Shown here piece by piece: positions 43,142 through 52,600 of a DNA stretch of 64,000 bases. The notes beneath the pieces were generated by a model that saw nothing but the letters and a program-made list of their open reading frames with translations, had not been told where the DNA came from and ran no database searches. How positions within the stretch are numbered: position 1 is the stretch's first letter; each line of letters opens with the position of its first letter. Origin of the DNA: Rhynchopus euleeides (Eukaryota > Euglenozoa > Diplonemea > Diplonemida > Diplonemidae). The translations under genes and the position numbers were made by a program. The stretch is taken from assembly GCA_963210315.1 (NCBI GenBank), contig OY723303.1, positions 868,001-932,000 of the forward strand, given 5' to 3'.

Positions 43142-43881
43142 TGTGTCCGCTGTGCCTTGTCGCCTGCTGAGGGGGGGGGGGGGTCAGGGGAGGGTGTGTT
43201 GTGGTCCTTACTCGCTGTCTCACTGACTGCAAACCTTTGCCCACCGAGAAAACGTCTCGAAACACACCAAAACACACAGTCAATTGCAAGGGGAGGTGGC
43301 TGTTGGGATGGGGCGACGGAGGGGAGGTGGTGGCGGGAGAAGGGTGGGGGGCGGCATCGGCTGATATCAGGCAGCGCAAAAAAAGAGAACAGCGGTTATG
43401 GTTACCGGTGGTGTAAATGAGGCGGGGCAGATGTGTGCACCGCGGAGGCTAGTCTGACGAAACAGTGGGCATGGATAGCAGTGAGAAAGGCGGGGGGCGG
43501 ATGCACACCCGAGATGTGGGATGTGTGGTGAGAATCATCTATGTTGATGTGGCTGCAGGTCTGAAGGGCTGGATCTAGTCGCCCCTCAGAGGACTGCATG
43601 CAGGCATAGAGGCAGGCGATGCCGTGTCAAGGAAGCAAGGCGTGAAGTGTTTTTTTTTGCTACAAATTGTAGCAAAAAAAAACAGCGGAGAGCGCACTGA
43701 GCACAGCACTGCCAAAACACACACGCGCTGATCTTTGGGGAAACGTTCTCCCAAACAAGCAAACGATGTCCCACGACCCCCCCCCCCCTCGCTGGAACAC
43801 ACGGCGGGAGGGGGGGGGGCCGTCCCCCCACTACCCACCACCCCGCCCTGCAGAATCAGAGGACAGGCACATCGTCCAGCA
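43142..43881. other. Intergenic region between tRNA-binding and EF-hand genes
   Basis: No gene is supported. It contains the acceptor tract at 43167-43190, another G-rich patch near 43780-43825 and a perfect small dyad (TTTTTTTTTGCTACAAATTG / CAAATTGTAGCAAAAAAAA) at about 43651-43684 that could form a hairpin with A/T-rich arms, possibly in the downstream flank of the EF-hand gene. Confidence 0.5.
43167..43190 (-). promoter_or_regulatory. Pyrimidine tract and splice-acceptor CAG before the tRNA-binding gene
   Basis: In the sense direction CCCTCCCCTGA is followed by thirteen C, then CTCAG (AG at 43168-43167). The ATG follows after a 25-nt leader. It is the clearest acceptor-like site in the window and fits trans-splicing. 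Confidence 0.6.
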
Positions 43882-44610
43882 TCAGGGGGAGGGCAGTGTG
43901 TCTGAAAGCGCCGAGTGGTAGCTGGCGACGTCTGCCTCCGCCTCACGCACCTCGCGCTCCAGCTGGGCGATGTCGCGGTGCGCCCAAAGCTGCGAGCACG
44001 ACCCCACGACTGCGGTGTAGATGCCGTTGCGGCGCTCCTTCTCCAGCAGGACCACGCGGCACCTCGCTGCTGCTTCGGAGGAGAGGCAGAAAGCACAGCG
44101 CTCGGCAGCCGCCCGCAGCACAGGCGGCAGCAGGTCGAGGGCGATGGACAGCATCACTGTGCCTTTGGAGAGTGCGTCCTGCGTGATGGCGGCACGGCCC
44201 ACGCTCTCAAGGTTGTCGATGTGTTTGATTCTCTGCACAACAAAAGGCCTGTCGTACACCACGCTGTAATGCGGGTCCCCAGCCTCCCCGGTCAGTTCGG
44301 TCTGCCCGGCGTTGTCGCTCGCTGTCGCAGATATTGAGTTGCAGAACTCGTCCATCGTGATGCCACCGCTGCCGTCGGTGTCGAGCGCGTGCCACAGCCC
44401 CATCGCCACCTCCGCAGGGAAACCGAGCTTCAGAATGCCTGCTTTGAACTCCTCCTCATCCAGCACCTTGTCCCCGCGCCTCGCGCTGGTGTTCCAATGC
44501 GAAAAGGTTGCCCGCAGGGTCCCATACTTCTTCATGCATGTGCTCCGCACTGCCGACCACTGCAGCTGTGTGTCCTTATGGATATGCCGGGTGGCGAGGC
44601 GGGAAGTCAT
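43882..44610 (-). CDS. EF-hand calcium-binding protein
   Basis: From the ATG at 44610 it has 242 residues; the frame stays open upstream across the TGGTG microsatellite but only from a non-ATG codon. A weak EF-hand-like segment (RGDKVLDEEEFKAGILKLG, about 44-62) precedes a canonical calcium loop DTDGSGGITMDEF (about 74-86). The paired arrangement fits one working and one degraded site. The C-terminal half has an Ala/Leu-rich helix (about 145-185) and ends in a probable coiled coil (LEREVREAEADVASYHSAL). No kinase or membrane segment is present. The function is likely calcium-dependent binding of a partner; I cannot name one. Confidence 0.78.
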   Translation of the reverse strand: MTSRLATRHIHKDTQLQWSAVRSTCMKKYGTLRATFSHWNTSARRGDKVLDEEEFKAGILKLGFPAEVAMGLWHALDTDGSGGITMDEFCNSISATASDNAGQTELTGEAGDPHYSVVYDRPFVVQRIKHIDNLESVGRAAITQDALSKGTVMLSIALDLLPPVLRAAAERCAFCLSSEAAARCRVVLLEKERRNGIYTAVVGSCSQLWAHRDIAQLEREVREAEADVASYHSALSDTLPSP

Positions 44611-44690
44611 TTCGATTTGACTTCCCTCCCAGCAGGAGGGCTGGGGTTGGTGGGCAGGGGCAGGGGGTGGGGTCCGACCCCCTGTGGATG

Positions 44691-44749
44691 TGGTGTGGTG
44701 TGGTGTGGTGTGGTGTGGTGTGGTGTGGTGTGGTGTGGTGTGGTGTGGT
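44691..44749. repeat. TGGTG microsatellite, about 12 units
   Basis: This is a pure (TGGTG)n run of 59 bp just upstream of the EF-hand gene. In the sense direction it is CACCA-repeat, pyrimidine-rich, and lies before two candidate acceptor AGs (TCCACAG and ACCCCAG) and the ATG at 44610. Confidence 0.95.
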
Positions 44750-45268
44750 TGACCGGAGCTTGAACAAAATGCACTCACCCAATGACAAGGAAGGGGAAAG
44801 GGGCGTACAACTGGGGTGACGGGAGGGGGGAGGAGGGACCGACAACACTGGAATGACGAATGCCGGTTTTTTCAACAGCACGCCCGCGTGTAAAGGATGC
44901 TGAGGTGGGGGAGGGGGGGGGGTCTGTATGCGAAGTGTAAGAAGCGCCATTATTTTTGGAGTCGACAATCACAAACAAGTGTAAGAAGGGGCAAGGGGGA
45001 GGGGGGGGGGAGTGGGTAAGTGAAGTGAAAGTAGAAGCAAGAGTAAGGACTTAGAGAGAAGCACAAGGACGACAAGAGGAAGGGGGTAGCAGAGAACACT
45101 GCGTCAAGCATTTTTTTTGACCTCCTTCTCATCTCAGATGCACCGCACAGCTGCCTCCAACCCGAGCAGGGGTCAGGTGGTGCTGTGCTGTGGATGCTAA
45201 GCAAGCAGGTGCACCAACACAAGGAAACGGAACGCCCGCAGGGCAGGGATGGTTCAGAGACACTGCAC
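44750..45268. other. Intergenic region between the EF-hand and first WD40 gene
   Basis: No gene is supported. G/A-rich runs on the plus strand (44820-44920, 44990-45080) are C/T tracts in the sense direction. It contains one copy of a block conserved downstream of both WD40 genes (45126-45176). Confidence 0.5.
45126..45176. repeat. Conserved block downstream of WD40 gene 1
   Basis: About 50 bp (TTCTCATCTCAGA, CACCG, CACAGCTGCCTCCAACCCG, AGCAGGGGTCAG) is shared with 46890-46943 with only three or four differences. Each copy sits in the 3' flank of one of the tandem WD40 paralogues. Confidence 0.8.
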
Positions 45269-46651
45269 TCAGGGGGTAGCGGAAGCTACAGTACACACAG
45301 TGACAACAGTGTTCATGTTCGTAGGTGTGAAGATCCACTCCCCGCAGGGGCTGAGGGCAACACTGTAGCCCTGGGAGGACAGCGTCCCCAGAAGCTTACC
45401 TGTGCTGAGGCGGAACAGCGCGGTGTGCTGCATGAACTGCGCTGCAAGAACATCACCTGGCTGCGATACAGCAACTGAGTTGGGAAAATCGTCCGTGCGC
45501 ACAGTCTGCAAGCAGCTGAGGAAGGTTGCACACCACACCTTGAATGACCAGTCATAAGAGCACGACACAAAGCGCTGCTCGTCGTTGGTCAGGGCGACAT
45601 TCATCACTTGATCAGTGTGCCCTTCCAGGGTGCGTGTGTGTGTGAGGGTGCTGATGTCCCACACACGGATGCTGTGGTCCCATGAACCGCTGAAGATCCT
45701 CGTGCTCGACGCAGCAAGGGTGGAAACAGTCTCGCGATGACCCTCCAGGATTGTGGCGGTCGGTGTGCCCTTCAAGTCCCACACACGCAGTTTGCCGCGA
45801 TCGTCTCCGGTCACCAGCTTTCCGGAGTGTGTCCACACCAACCCTCGCATCATCAGTATTTCGCCGAGATGGACGGTATCCAGGGTGTGCACCCTCGCCC
45901 AGCTTGATGTCAGCCACACGTGGATGCTACCTTCCTGCGAGCTCGTCGCCAACCACGTCCCACATGGTGAGAACGCTGTGCGCAAAATCGTCTCTAAACC
46001 GTGCACAAGGCCCCGCACCGTCGCAGCCGTGCGGGTGTCAAACACAGTGACGCACCCGTTGAAGTAACCCACTGCACACAGTGTGCCACACCTCGACAGC
46101 GTCATGTGGTATAGCTCGTTGTGATGCACAGACGTCGATGAGTAGTAGGCTGCGGGAGCCTTGATGGTGGGCCAGCGTGGGACGAGCTGGACTGTATCCC
46201 CATCCTCCAGGCCCGTGTCGGCAACGCGCTGCTCATCGTCCAGCTCCTCCGCACACCCTTCGATGTGTGCTGCCACCGCCGCAGCCCCACGCTCCGCGTT
46301 GATAAACCCCGCGAACATCTCGCACAGCGCATCCGCCTTCAGCCTGACCACGGTCCCGCCTTCCCGAACCCCGACGACACAGCTATGCCCGGTCTCGGCA
46401 TGCTTGACAGACACATCGATGCTCCCCTCCTCTTTCCGTGAGGGCGGCGCCTTGTCCACCGCGGGCGCCGCCAACCTGCGCCGCTTGGTGGGTTGCGGGG
46501 ACGGCTCCTCGTCAAGGGTTGGTGGCCCCGGTGCGGGGGGCTCCGTCGAAGGCACAGCAACTGTCTCATCAGGAGAGGGACCCTGGGGGGACTGAGGTGG
46601 CGACTGGCCCTCAGGCGCCAGCCCCTCAGACTCCTCCTTGCACCCGGGCAT
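45269..46651 (-). CDS. Ubiquitin-like/WD40 protein, tandem paralogue 1
   Basis: From the ATG at 46651 it has 460 residues. The first 75 are acidic and Pro-rich and end in a possible nuclear signal (PTKRRRLAAPA). Residues about 77-160 look like a ubiquitin-type fold (SIDVSVKHAETGHSCVV to GLEDGDTVQLVP). About six to seven WD40 blades follow to the end, the clearest being GHRETVSTLAASSTRIFSGS with WDHSIRVWDI and GHTDQVMNVALTNDEQRFVS with YDWSFKVW. WD40 propellers are protein-binding platforms; no enzyme is attached. The neighbouring gene at 47430 has the same order and probably arose by tandem duplication. The specific role is unknown. Confidence 0.85.
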   Translation of the reverse strand: MPGCKEESEGLAPEGQSPPQSPQGPSPDETVAVPSTEPPAPGPPTLDEEPSPQPTKRRRLAAPAVDKAPPSRKEEGSIDVSVKHAETGHSCVVGVREGGTVVRLKADALCEMFAGFINAERGAAAVAAHIEGCAEELDDEQRVADTGLEDGDTVQLVPRWPTIKAPAAYYSSTSVHHNELYHMTLSRCGTLCAVGYFNGCVTVFDTRTAATVRGLVHGLETILRTAFSPCGTWLATSSQEGSIHVWLTSSWARVHTLDTVHLGEILMMRGLVWTHSGKLVTGDDRGKLRVWDLKGTPTATILEGHRETVSTLAASSTRIFSGSWDHSIRVWDISTLTHTRTLEGHTDQVMNVALTNDEQRFVSCSYDWSFKVWCATFLSCLQTVRTDDFPNSVAVSQPGDVLAAQFMQHTALFRLSTGKLLGTLSSQGYSVALSPCGEWIFTPTNMNTVVTVCTVASATP

Positions 46652-46791
46652 GGTGCGGCAGGGTGACTCGGGGGGCTGTGGGGGGTTGGGTGGGCAACGA
46701 AGTGCTGATTCGAACCCAAAAAGAAGAACAGGTGTGTCGGCTGTCGAGCGACGCGGCGCAGAAGTTCAGTACACCCGGCAGGGAGGGTTGC

Positions 46792-46862
46792 CTGTGTGCA
46801 GGTGGGGAGGAAGAGGGGGGGGGGGTAGTGAAGCAGCAGTAGGAGGAAGGGGGAGGGGGGGG
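46792..46862 (-). promoter_or_regulatory. Pyrimidine tracts and splice-acceptor AG before WD40 gene 1
   Basis: In the sense direction, two C/T tracts are followed by CCTGCACACAG (AG at 46793-46792). The ATG at 46651 lies about 140 nt downstream. The pattern agrees with the other acceptor-like sites. Confidence 0.5.
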
Positions 46863-46889
46863 GGGAGCACCGCGTCAATAATTTGCCCT

Positions 46890-46943
46890 CTTCTCATCTC
46901 AGAGGCACCGCGCACAGCTGCCTCCAACCCGAGCAGGGGTCAG
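46890..46943. repeat. Conserved block downstream of WD40 gene 2
   Basis: This is the counterpart of 45126-45176, in the same orientation, with only a few differences. The distance between the two copies (about 1.77 kb) is close to the length of one gene plus its flank. Confidence 0.8.
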
Positions 46944-47177
46944 TGTTGTGCTGGGTGAGGTTAGAATGCAAGGAGGCACACAACAAGAAAATCACGCAAG
47001 TCAGGGAGATGGGGCTCCGAACTCAGGCTGTCAGGGAAGACATGCCAGGGGGGAACCTGGAGTTTCCGTATACTCTCTCCCTTGCTTCGATGTACACACA
47101 CACAAGGGCAGATCAAGTGATACGGGTGCACATGGCACACTTGTATGATGCGTGACATGCAGGAGTGTTGGCGCAGG

Positions 47178-47215
47178 GAGGCACCGACCCAACACGCCCG
47201 AAGCAGAACCTCGGG
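47178..47215 (+). repeat. Dispersed 37-bp repeat, copy 2
   Basis: It contains GAGGCACCGACCCAACA and GAACCTCGGG spaced as at 22169-22205. Confidence 0.6.
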
Positions 47216-47429
47216 GTGTATCAGCACCCTTGGCACACCACCTACATCAGGGAAAGAGAAAGGGAGAGATGAACGATGAGTCGAAGAAAACCAAATCGCT
47301 GGAGCGGTGCAGCGCCACCCCCACCCCCCTTCTCCTGAAGGCACAGGGTGTCATCCTGGTGCCCAACACGACCGTCTGTGCGGTGCGCAGTGTCGCTTGA
47401 ATCGCCCAAAGATGGATTGGCCCGTCCGC

Positions 47430-48656
47430 TCACTCCGACGTCTCCACCGGATGGACTCCAACACCTTCCGTGCCGACAAGGAGGTAGCGGCCGCAGGGGC
47501 TGATATCCAAGCCCCGCAACTCCCCTGTTTCCTCACAGGCTGTGTTGCTATGGAGTGATTCGCCTGTGCTGAGCTGCCAGATCTGGAGGTGCAGGTCATC
47601 CCCCAGCACAGCCTTCGCCGCGGCAACGTCATGCTCCAGCGAGACACACACATCCCATACATACTGGGGGGCACTGTCGGGGCACTGCAGCACCCTCAGG
47701 CAGGCAAAGGCATGCAGATCCCACACGCGAACCGCTCCGTCTGCACACCCCACCACTGCCAAGGAGGCATCCCAGGCCAGCGCCACGCTGAGACCCCGCT
47801 TGCTGTCACCCGCAGCGACAACGGCGGTGTGGAGGCACCTCGCATCTGCCTCTGCTTGGATGCCCCACACGCGCAGCTGGAGGCTCTCCCCTACGGCGGC
47901 TACCACGTCACCCACTGCGGCCACGGCAGAGGCGGCTGCACCGTCAGCTCTGAGGAGGTGCAGGCGTTGTGCCTGCGGCATGGCCCAGACGTATACATCG
48001 CCTTCCGATGTGCAGACGATGCCAGCGGTGCTCCAGGACACCGTGGTGGGTGGTGTGGCATGGCGCAGCCTGTGGCTCACCTGCCAGGCTGTGGTGTTGT
48101 AGACAAGCAGGCCTGCGCCTCCGGCAGCAGCCGCAAGCCACCTGCCGCATGGGGAGAAGGCGAGGGAGGTGGTGTCGGGCATGTCGATGTACTGCATGCG
48201 CTCCTGGGTGACGGCGTCCCAGATGCTGGTGCCGCGATGCTGGTGGCCGGCGTGGCCTGCGGCGAAGATGCGGCCGCACGGCGACATGGCAACGCAGCTG
48301 GTTTGTTTGTGCCCATACCAATGCCGCGTGAGGGTCGGTGGGATGGGTGAGAGGGTCACACCGCACCCAGCCTCGAGTGGTGTGTCGCGGATGCGGGTCT
48401 CGTCGCTGAGCGGGAGGGGGCTGTCTGTGCCGCTCTCGAGGCTGGCGGACAGCGTGCCCTGTGTCGTGTGCAGCGTGGCGTCGATTGTGTCTGCAAACAA
48501 GCTGGCGATTGCCTTCTCCTTCAGATCAAATACTGTCGCCTCGCCCTCGATCTCCACGACACAGGACACTCCTGTCAGGCTGTAGGTCACAGTGACGTCC
48601 ATTGGGGAGGGGGGAGGGGGGCGGTGCTGATGAGTTGTGTGGCGTGTGGTGTGCAT
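47430..48656 (-). CDS. Ubiquitin-like/WD40 protein, tandem paralogue 2
   Basis: The ATG at 48656 gives 408 residues; a second ATG at 48602 (MDVTVTYSLTG) would start directly at the folded domain and is also plausible. A pyrimidine tract ending in CTCGAG lies upstream of both. Residues about 19-102 form a ubiquitin-like domain (DVTVTYSLTGVSCVVEIEG to LEAGCGVTLSP), matching the position and pattern of that in the gene at 45269. About six to seven WD40 blades follow, e.g. TSCVAMSPCGRIFAAGH, TTSLAFSPCGRWLAAAA, GCADGAVRVWDL and RGLDISPCGRYLLVGT. The gene has diverged well beyond recent duplication at the protein level. It is presumed to be a scaffold, with no assignable partner. Confidence 0.83.
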   Translation of the reverse strand: MHTTRHTTHQHRPPPPSPMDVTVTYSLTGVSCVVEIEGEATVFDLKEKAIASLFADTIDATLHTTQGTLSASLESGTDSPLPLSDETRIRDTPLEAGCGVTLSPIPPTLTRHWYGHKQTSCVAMSPCGRIFAAGHAGHQHRGTSIWDAVTQERMQYIDMPDTTSLAFSPCGRWLAAAAGGAGLLVYNTTAWQVSHRLRHATPPTTVSWSTAGIVCTSEGDVYVWAMPQAQRLHLLRADGAAASAVAAVGDVVAAVGESLQLRVWGIQAEADARCLHTAVVAAGDSKRGLSVALAWDASLAVVGCADGAVRVWDLHAFACLRVLQCPDSAPQYVWDVCVSLEHDVAAAKAVLGDDLHLQIWQLSTGESLHSNTACEETGELRGLDISPCGRYLLVGTEGVGVHPVETSE

Positions 48657-48869
48657 TGGGTGTTAGGTTGTTCTCCAATCTCGAGCAACGAAGCAGAGGT
48701 GTGTGAGGTGTGGGGGGGGGAGAGGGGCACGGCGCCTCAAGGAAACGACTACAGAACGGCACGAATCACGAATCGTTGGCCTTTTCGGGGAGCACCGCCA
48801 CCGCCACCGCCACCAATGGTGCTATTTAAGCACTTCACTTCCAATTGTCTGCCCTGCCTCCGCAAAACC

Positions 48870-49667
48870 TCAGAGCACGATGACATGGTGCTTGCGTGGC
48901 GCCATGCTCTGAAGGGTGCGTGCACGAGGCCGCCCCCCTGCGGGCCTCGCAGCACGGCACGGCTGCCCTCCCGCAGCCCCCTCCGCCGCATTCCTCACCC
49001 CCACCAGGCCGTAGGCAGCCTCGGACAGGCGCCTGTTCCCCCTCAGACAGGCCAGGATCCACTCGGGGGTCACAACAGGCGCCCCCGACGACCCTCGCCC
49101 TGCGCGCTTCTGCACGGCGTTCATCTTCCCCGCCGCAAGGTTGGAGCACACGATGTGCGTCACGCCGGGGCGGGGGAAGTAGGCCACCTGGCCACCGAAG
49201 TGCTTCACCACCAGCTCCAGGTGGTACACCGTCACCTCCTCCTTCAGGAACAGGATACCCGGATCGAACTGCAGGGACAGGCCTGCAAAGAGGCGTGGGT
49301 TGATCGCGGTATAACCTGGGCCCAGCACACCCTCCGCCACCAGCGCAGTGTCGATGCTGGTCCGATGCGGGCGGGACACACCTCCCGAGGGCCTCTCAGG
49401 TGCACGGGCACCCCTCGGAGGTGGCTTGGCCCCGCCCCCTACACCTGGTGCAAAGCGCACTCCATGGGTGTGCTGAGCAGTGCCAGGCTCACCACTACTC
49501 CGCCTCGCTCCACCCGCATCGACGCGGCGCACCTTTGCAGGGGGTGCGGCATTGCCTTCTTGCGGGTCATGCAGGGGCCGTGCTGCAGTGCTCTTTACTG
49601 GAAAACCCAAGGGCTGCTGCCTCAGCGTGTCGTGCTGCTGCACACGGTCCCATATGATGCGGGACAT
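48870..49667 (-). CDS. BRCT-domain protein, possibly REV1-like N-terminal type
   Basis: From the ATG at 49667 it has 265 residues. Residues 1-105 are basic and Pro/Gly-rich. A BRCT domain follows (about 124-216): LFAGLSLQFDP, HLELVVKHFGGQVAYF, THIVCSNLAAGKM and TPEWILACLRGNRRLSE, with the conserved GG and W-x3-C/S positions. The Leu-Phe-x-Gly start, THI(V/I) and NL-x2-GK order resembles the BRCT of the translesion polymerase REV1, but no polymerase domain follows. BRCT modules bind phosphopeptides or DNA ends in repair. No AG lies between the C/T tract (near 49720-49745) and this ATG. A TGTGCAG 23-28 bases into the frame could instead be a splice acceptor, so the first nine residues are uncertain. 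Confidence 0.75.
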   Translation of the reverse strand: MSRIIWDRVQQHDTLRQQPLGFPVKSTAARPLHDPQEGNAAPPAKVRRVDAGGARRSSGEPGTAQHTHGVRFAPGVGGGAKPPPRGARAPERPSGGVSRPHRTSIDTALVAEGVLGPGYTAINPRLFAGLSLQFDPGILFLKEEVTVYHLELVVKHFGGQVAYFPRPGVTHIVCSNLAAGKMNAVQKRAGRGSSGAPVVTPEWILACLRGNRRLSEAAYGLVGVRNAAEGAAGGQPCRAARPAGGRPRARTLQSMAPRKHHVIVL

Positions 49668-52600
49668 TCAACGGGGTGCAGTGAAGAGGGTGTGGGACGT
49701 GGGGTTGGAGGGGGGGGAGGAGGAGGAGGAGGTGGTGGTGGCGGTGGAGGGTCGGGATCAAGCAACCCTCAACCCTCAAGGGGTGTGTGTGTGGGGGCAA
49801 GCATGCCTTGTGCACACACCTGGGGGCAGTGGGGGAGGTGGGGAGGGTGGGGGGATTCTGAACTGCCATCATTGAGCAAGGGGGAAATGGGAGGGGGAGG
49901 GGGGGGGGGGGGGTGTACTACTGGGTGGGGGTGTGGGAACATTATCCTTATCCAACCGAGATGCGACCCGTCTACGGCCAGTATTACTTGCTGTGTGTGG
50001 CCCTTCCGTCTTCCTCTTCAGCCTTCTTCAAAGGACGTCGGGTTCAACCGAAAAAAAATGAGGGGTCATGTCAACCTGGATCCAGGACCCGTTTATCGAC
50101 TCCTCGCGGAGGCCTTCGCTCTAAAGTGCAGAGAAGTGAGCTGCCTCCCCAGTGGTTTGCATGAGAGCAGGCAGGTCCATTGGTTTCGCCTGTCGACGAA
50201 AAGCCAGTCCGCCTTGTCGCCGGCAGAACAGTCGATATGCCGATGCCTCCGTTGTGTGTCATCGGGATGTCGGGGCCATCTTATGAAACAGGCATAGGGG
50301 TTTCCCACTGCAGGACACACACGCGGTAATACTTTACTTTTTGTTCAGTGCAGGTCGCACCCCACTGTCACACACACACACACACACACACACCAGGCCC
50401 CCCACCCCACCACACGCCACACACCACCCTCCTCAATTGCGCAGCTACCCAACACCGCCCACTGCCCTCCGCACTCCCCTCTCTACCGGACACCCTTCAA
50501 AAGAAGAGAGGACCGCCCAACAGTCTCCCCAATTGGGCTGGATGTTTCCCGCTCTTCCTTCACACCAAGCCAATCAAGGCTTGGTGGGATAGTGCGTTGT
50601 TGTTGTTTTTTCCGGCAGAGAAGCGGGGGGGGGGGATCATCCAACGTTGTGGGGGGGGGGGGGTATGGGGAGAAGGGGGGGGGGGGCAGGAGATGTTGGT
50701 CGTTGTGTTGCGTTTCTTGCGCTGTGATTGAGGCAGAGGCGGGCTTTTTTATGAAGGGCGAGGGGGGGATTTGGGGTGGGTGGGGTGGGGGGTGGACGTG
50801 CGGGTATAGTATAGTCGCACCAAATGCTAAAGTAGAGACGAACAGATGCGGGGGCACAGTGCAGTGCGGGGAGGAGGAGGAGGAGGAGGTGGTGGCCGTC
50901 CACGAAGGGATCGACCACCAGGTGTGGTGGCGCCTCCTCTTGGGAGGCACTGCGCTCCACAGACACAACAGACATGGACACATAGCAGGGACACATTGCA
51001 AAGCTACAAACAAGGCCGGCAGCCCACTCAGAAAAAAATGATTGACACAGCAGAAGAGCAGTGCCTGTGAACCATCTCCTCCCCCCGCCCCATCCCACCC
51101 CTTGCTTGTTTCGACAAGCGGCAGAAAGTGCCACTTCAGCTCTGCCGCTCTTCCTCTACAGCTTGGTACTTTGTTTGATGCGTTGACGCTTCCACACACA
51201 CTTTCAAACGAAGAAGCAGTAAAACATGGCATGCAAGATCAAACCCGACAGTACCCTTCACTCACTGCGGCAAACTGTGTCAGCGTGCCTGGCGCACCTG
51301 ACACAATTTGTTCGGGGGAAGGGGCAGCCGGTGTGACTGCTCTGCTGCACAAAGCGAAACCGCATCAGACCCAACCACCAAACATCACTTCACCCACGGA
51401 GCCGAACTGCCCCCACCAGCCCCACCCCGCCCCCAAGCTGTGTTTCGAGATTGCCTGGTACCCCCTGAGGCCCCCACATCGCACAGTTTTGTGGGGAGTG
51501 AAAACAAGAGGGCTTTTTCGGGGAGGGACATCAGAGCCCCATATTCTGTAGCGCGGACGCTCACCTTTCCTGCCCAGTCAGAGCGGAGAGTGTGCGGAGG
51601 CACCAATATCCATCCTATCTGCCACGGGCAAGGCAGGCTCTTTCTGCCGCACTCAACGTGTGGTGTGAGCGTGCACACCCTCGGATTCGTTCGACTCTGG
51701 TCAGCCCGACTGAGGTGCAGCCTTCAAAACAATGGGCGCCACCGGTCATCGCGTGCAGCACAGAGGGCTCGAGGAGGTCAGCTCAGTTCGACAAGCTCCT
51801 TCAGGGGGAGGCGTGATTGGAGCCCCTTGACGGGGGAGGGGGGAGAGGGGATCTTCTCTATCGGCAAACCTCCGGCAAAGAGTTCGGCGATTCTCTCCCA
51901 GAAATGTAGGGGGAAAATGCATCCAAAAAACGCACCGTGTTCGGGTACCGCGGCGAAGACCCACCTCAGATCGAAGCTCTATCACATCGTTCCAACTAGT
52001 GCCCCGTGTGGGGATATGGGCATAGGTGACACAGTTCTCCCGTTTATTTTTACAGATTGTTCTTGCAAGTTCGCCTTCCCGGCAATGTGGCTGGGCAATA
52101 TGCTGGCTGTTGCCAGCTGTTGTTTCAGCGTTAAATCGGCAGTCGCGGGCGGGAAGGCCTTGCAGGGCACAGCCTGCCCAATGATACCACACACCATCAG
52201 CTTTCTTTCGTGCTCTCTGGAGTGAAGGCCGCTGGCAATACCCCATCGGGCTGACGAACTCCAAAGGCATGGCTCCAATGCCGTCAAGGCACGCACAAAC
52301 CACACGAATGGCAATACACATGCAGCGGTTGACCACTGTAATGAGGCTCGGCCACCAGGGTGAACCCACCGTAGTGGATCCAGCAAAAGTGGCAAGCGCG
52401 CAAACTAGAAAAGGAGCGGAACACAGTGTGCGCAAACACCTGTGTGTAGCTGCATGCGAGATAGACGATTCCCTACAGCACATCTGCGGTGCGGAAGGTG
52501 GGAAAGACTGGATTTAGTTTCGCAGCAAGACCACACGAAAGACTGTAACAAATCACCGAAAACAATAATATTCGTGAGAGCAGCAAGGCTGCAGGGGGGT

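Larger units (their letters stand above)
46863..47429. other. Intergenic region between the WD40 paralogues
   Basis: No gene is supported. It contains the second conserved downstream block (46890-46943) and the second copy of the dispersed 37-bp repeat (47178-47215). Confidence 0.5.

Noticed and set aside
42191-43420. 409-codon plus-strand frame
   Set aside because: It overlaps the tRNA-binding gene in antisense and has no recognisable motif.
46700-46725. Minus-strand GGGTTCGAATC as a tRNA T-arm
   Set aside because: The neighbouring bases do not pair as a T-stem and no acceptor stem is visible.
48468-50297. 609-codon plus-strand frame
   Set aside because: It runs antisense through the WD40 and BRCT genes and then low-complexity glycine runs; no domain is seen.
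51308-52483. Overlapping 305- and 245-codon frames on opposite strands
   Set aside because: Neither has a recognisable domain, sensible composition or a convincing start; the region looks non-coding.
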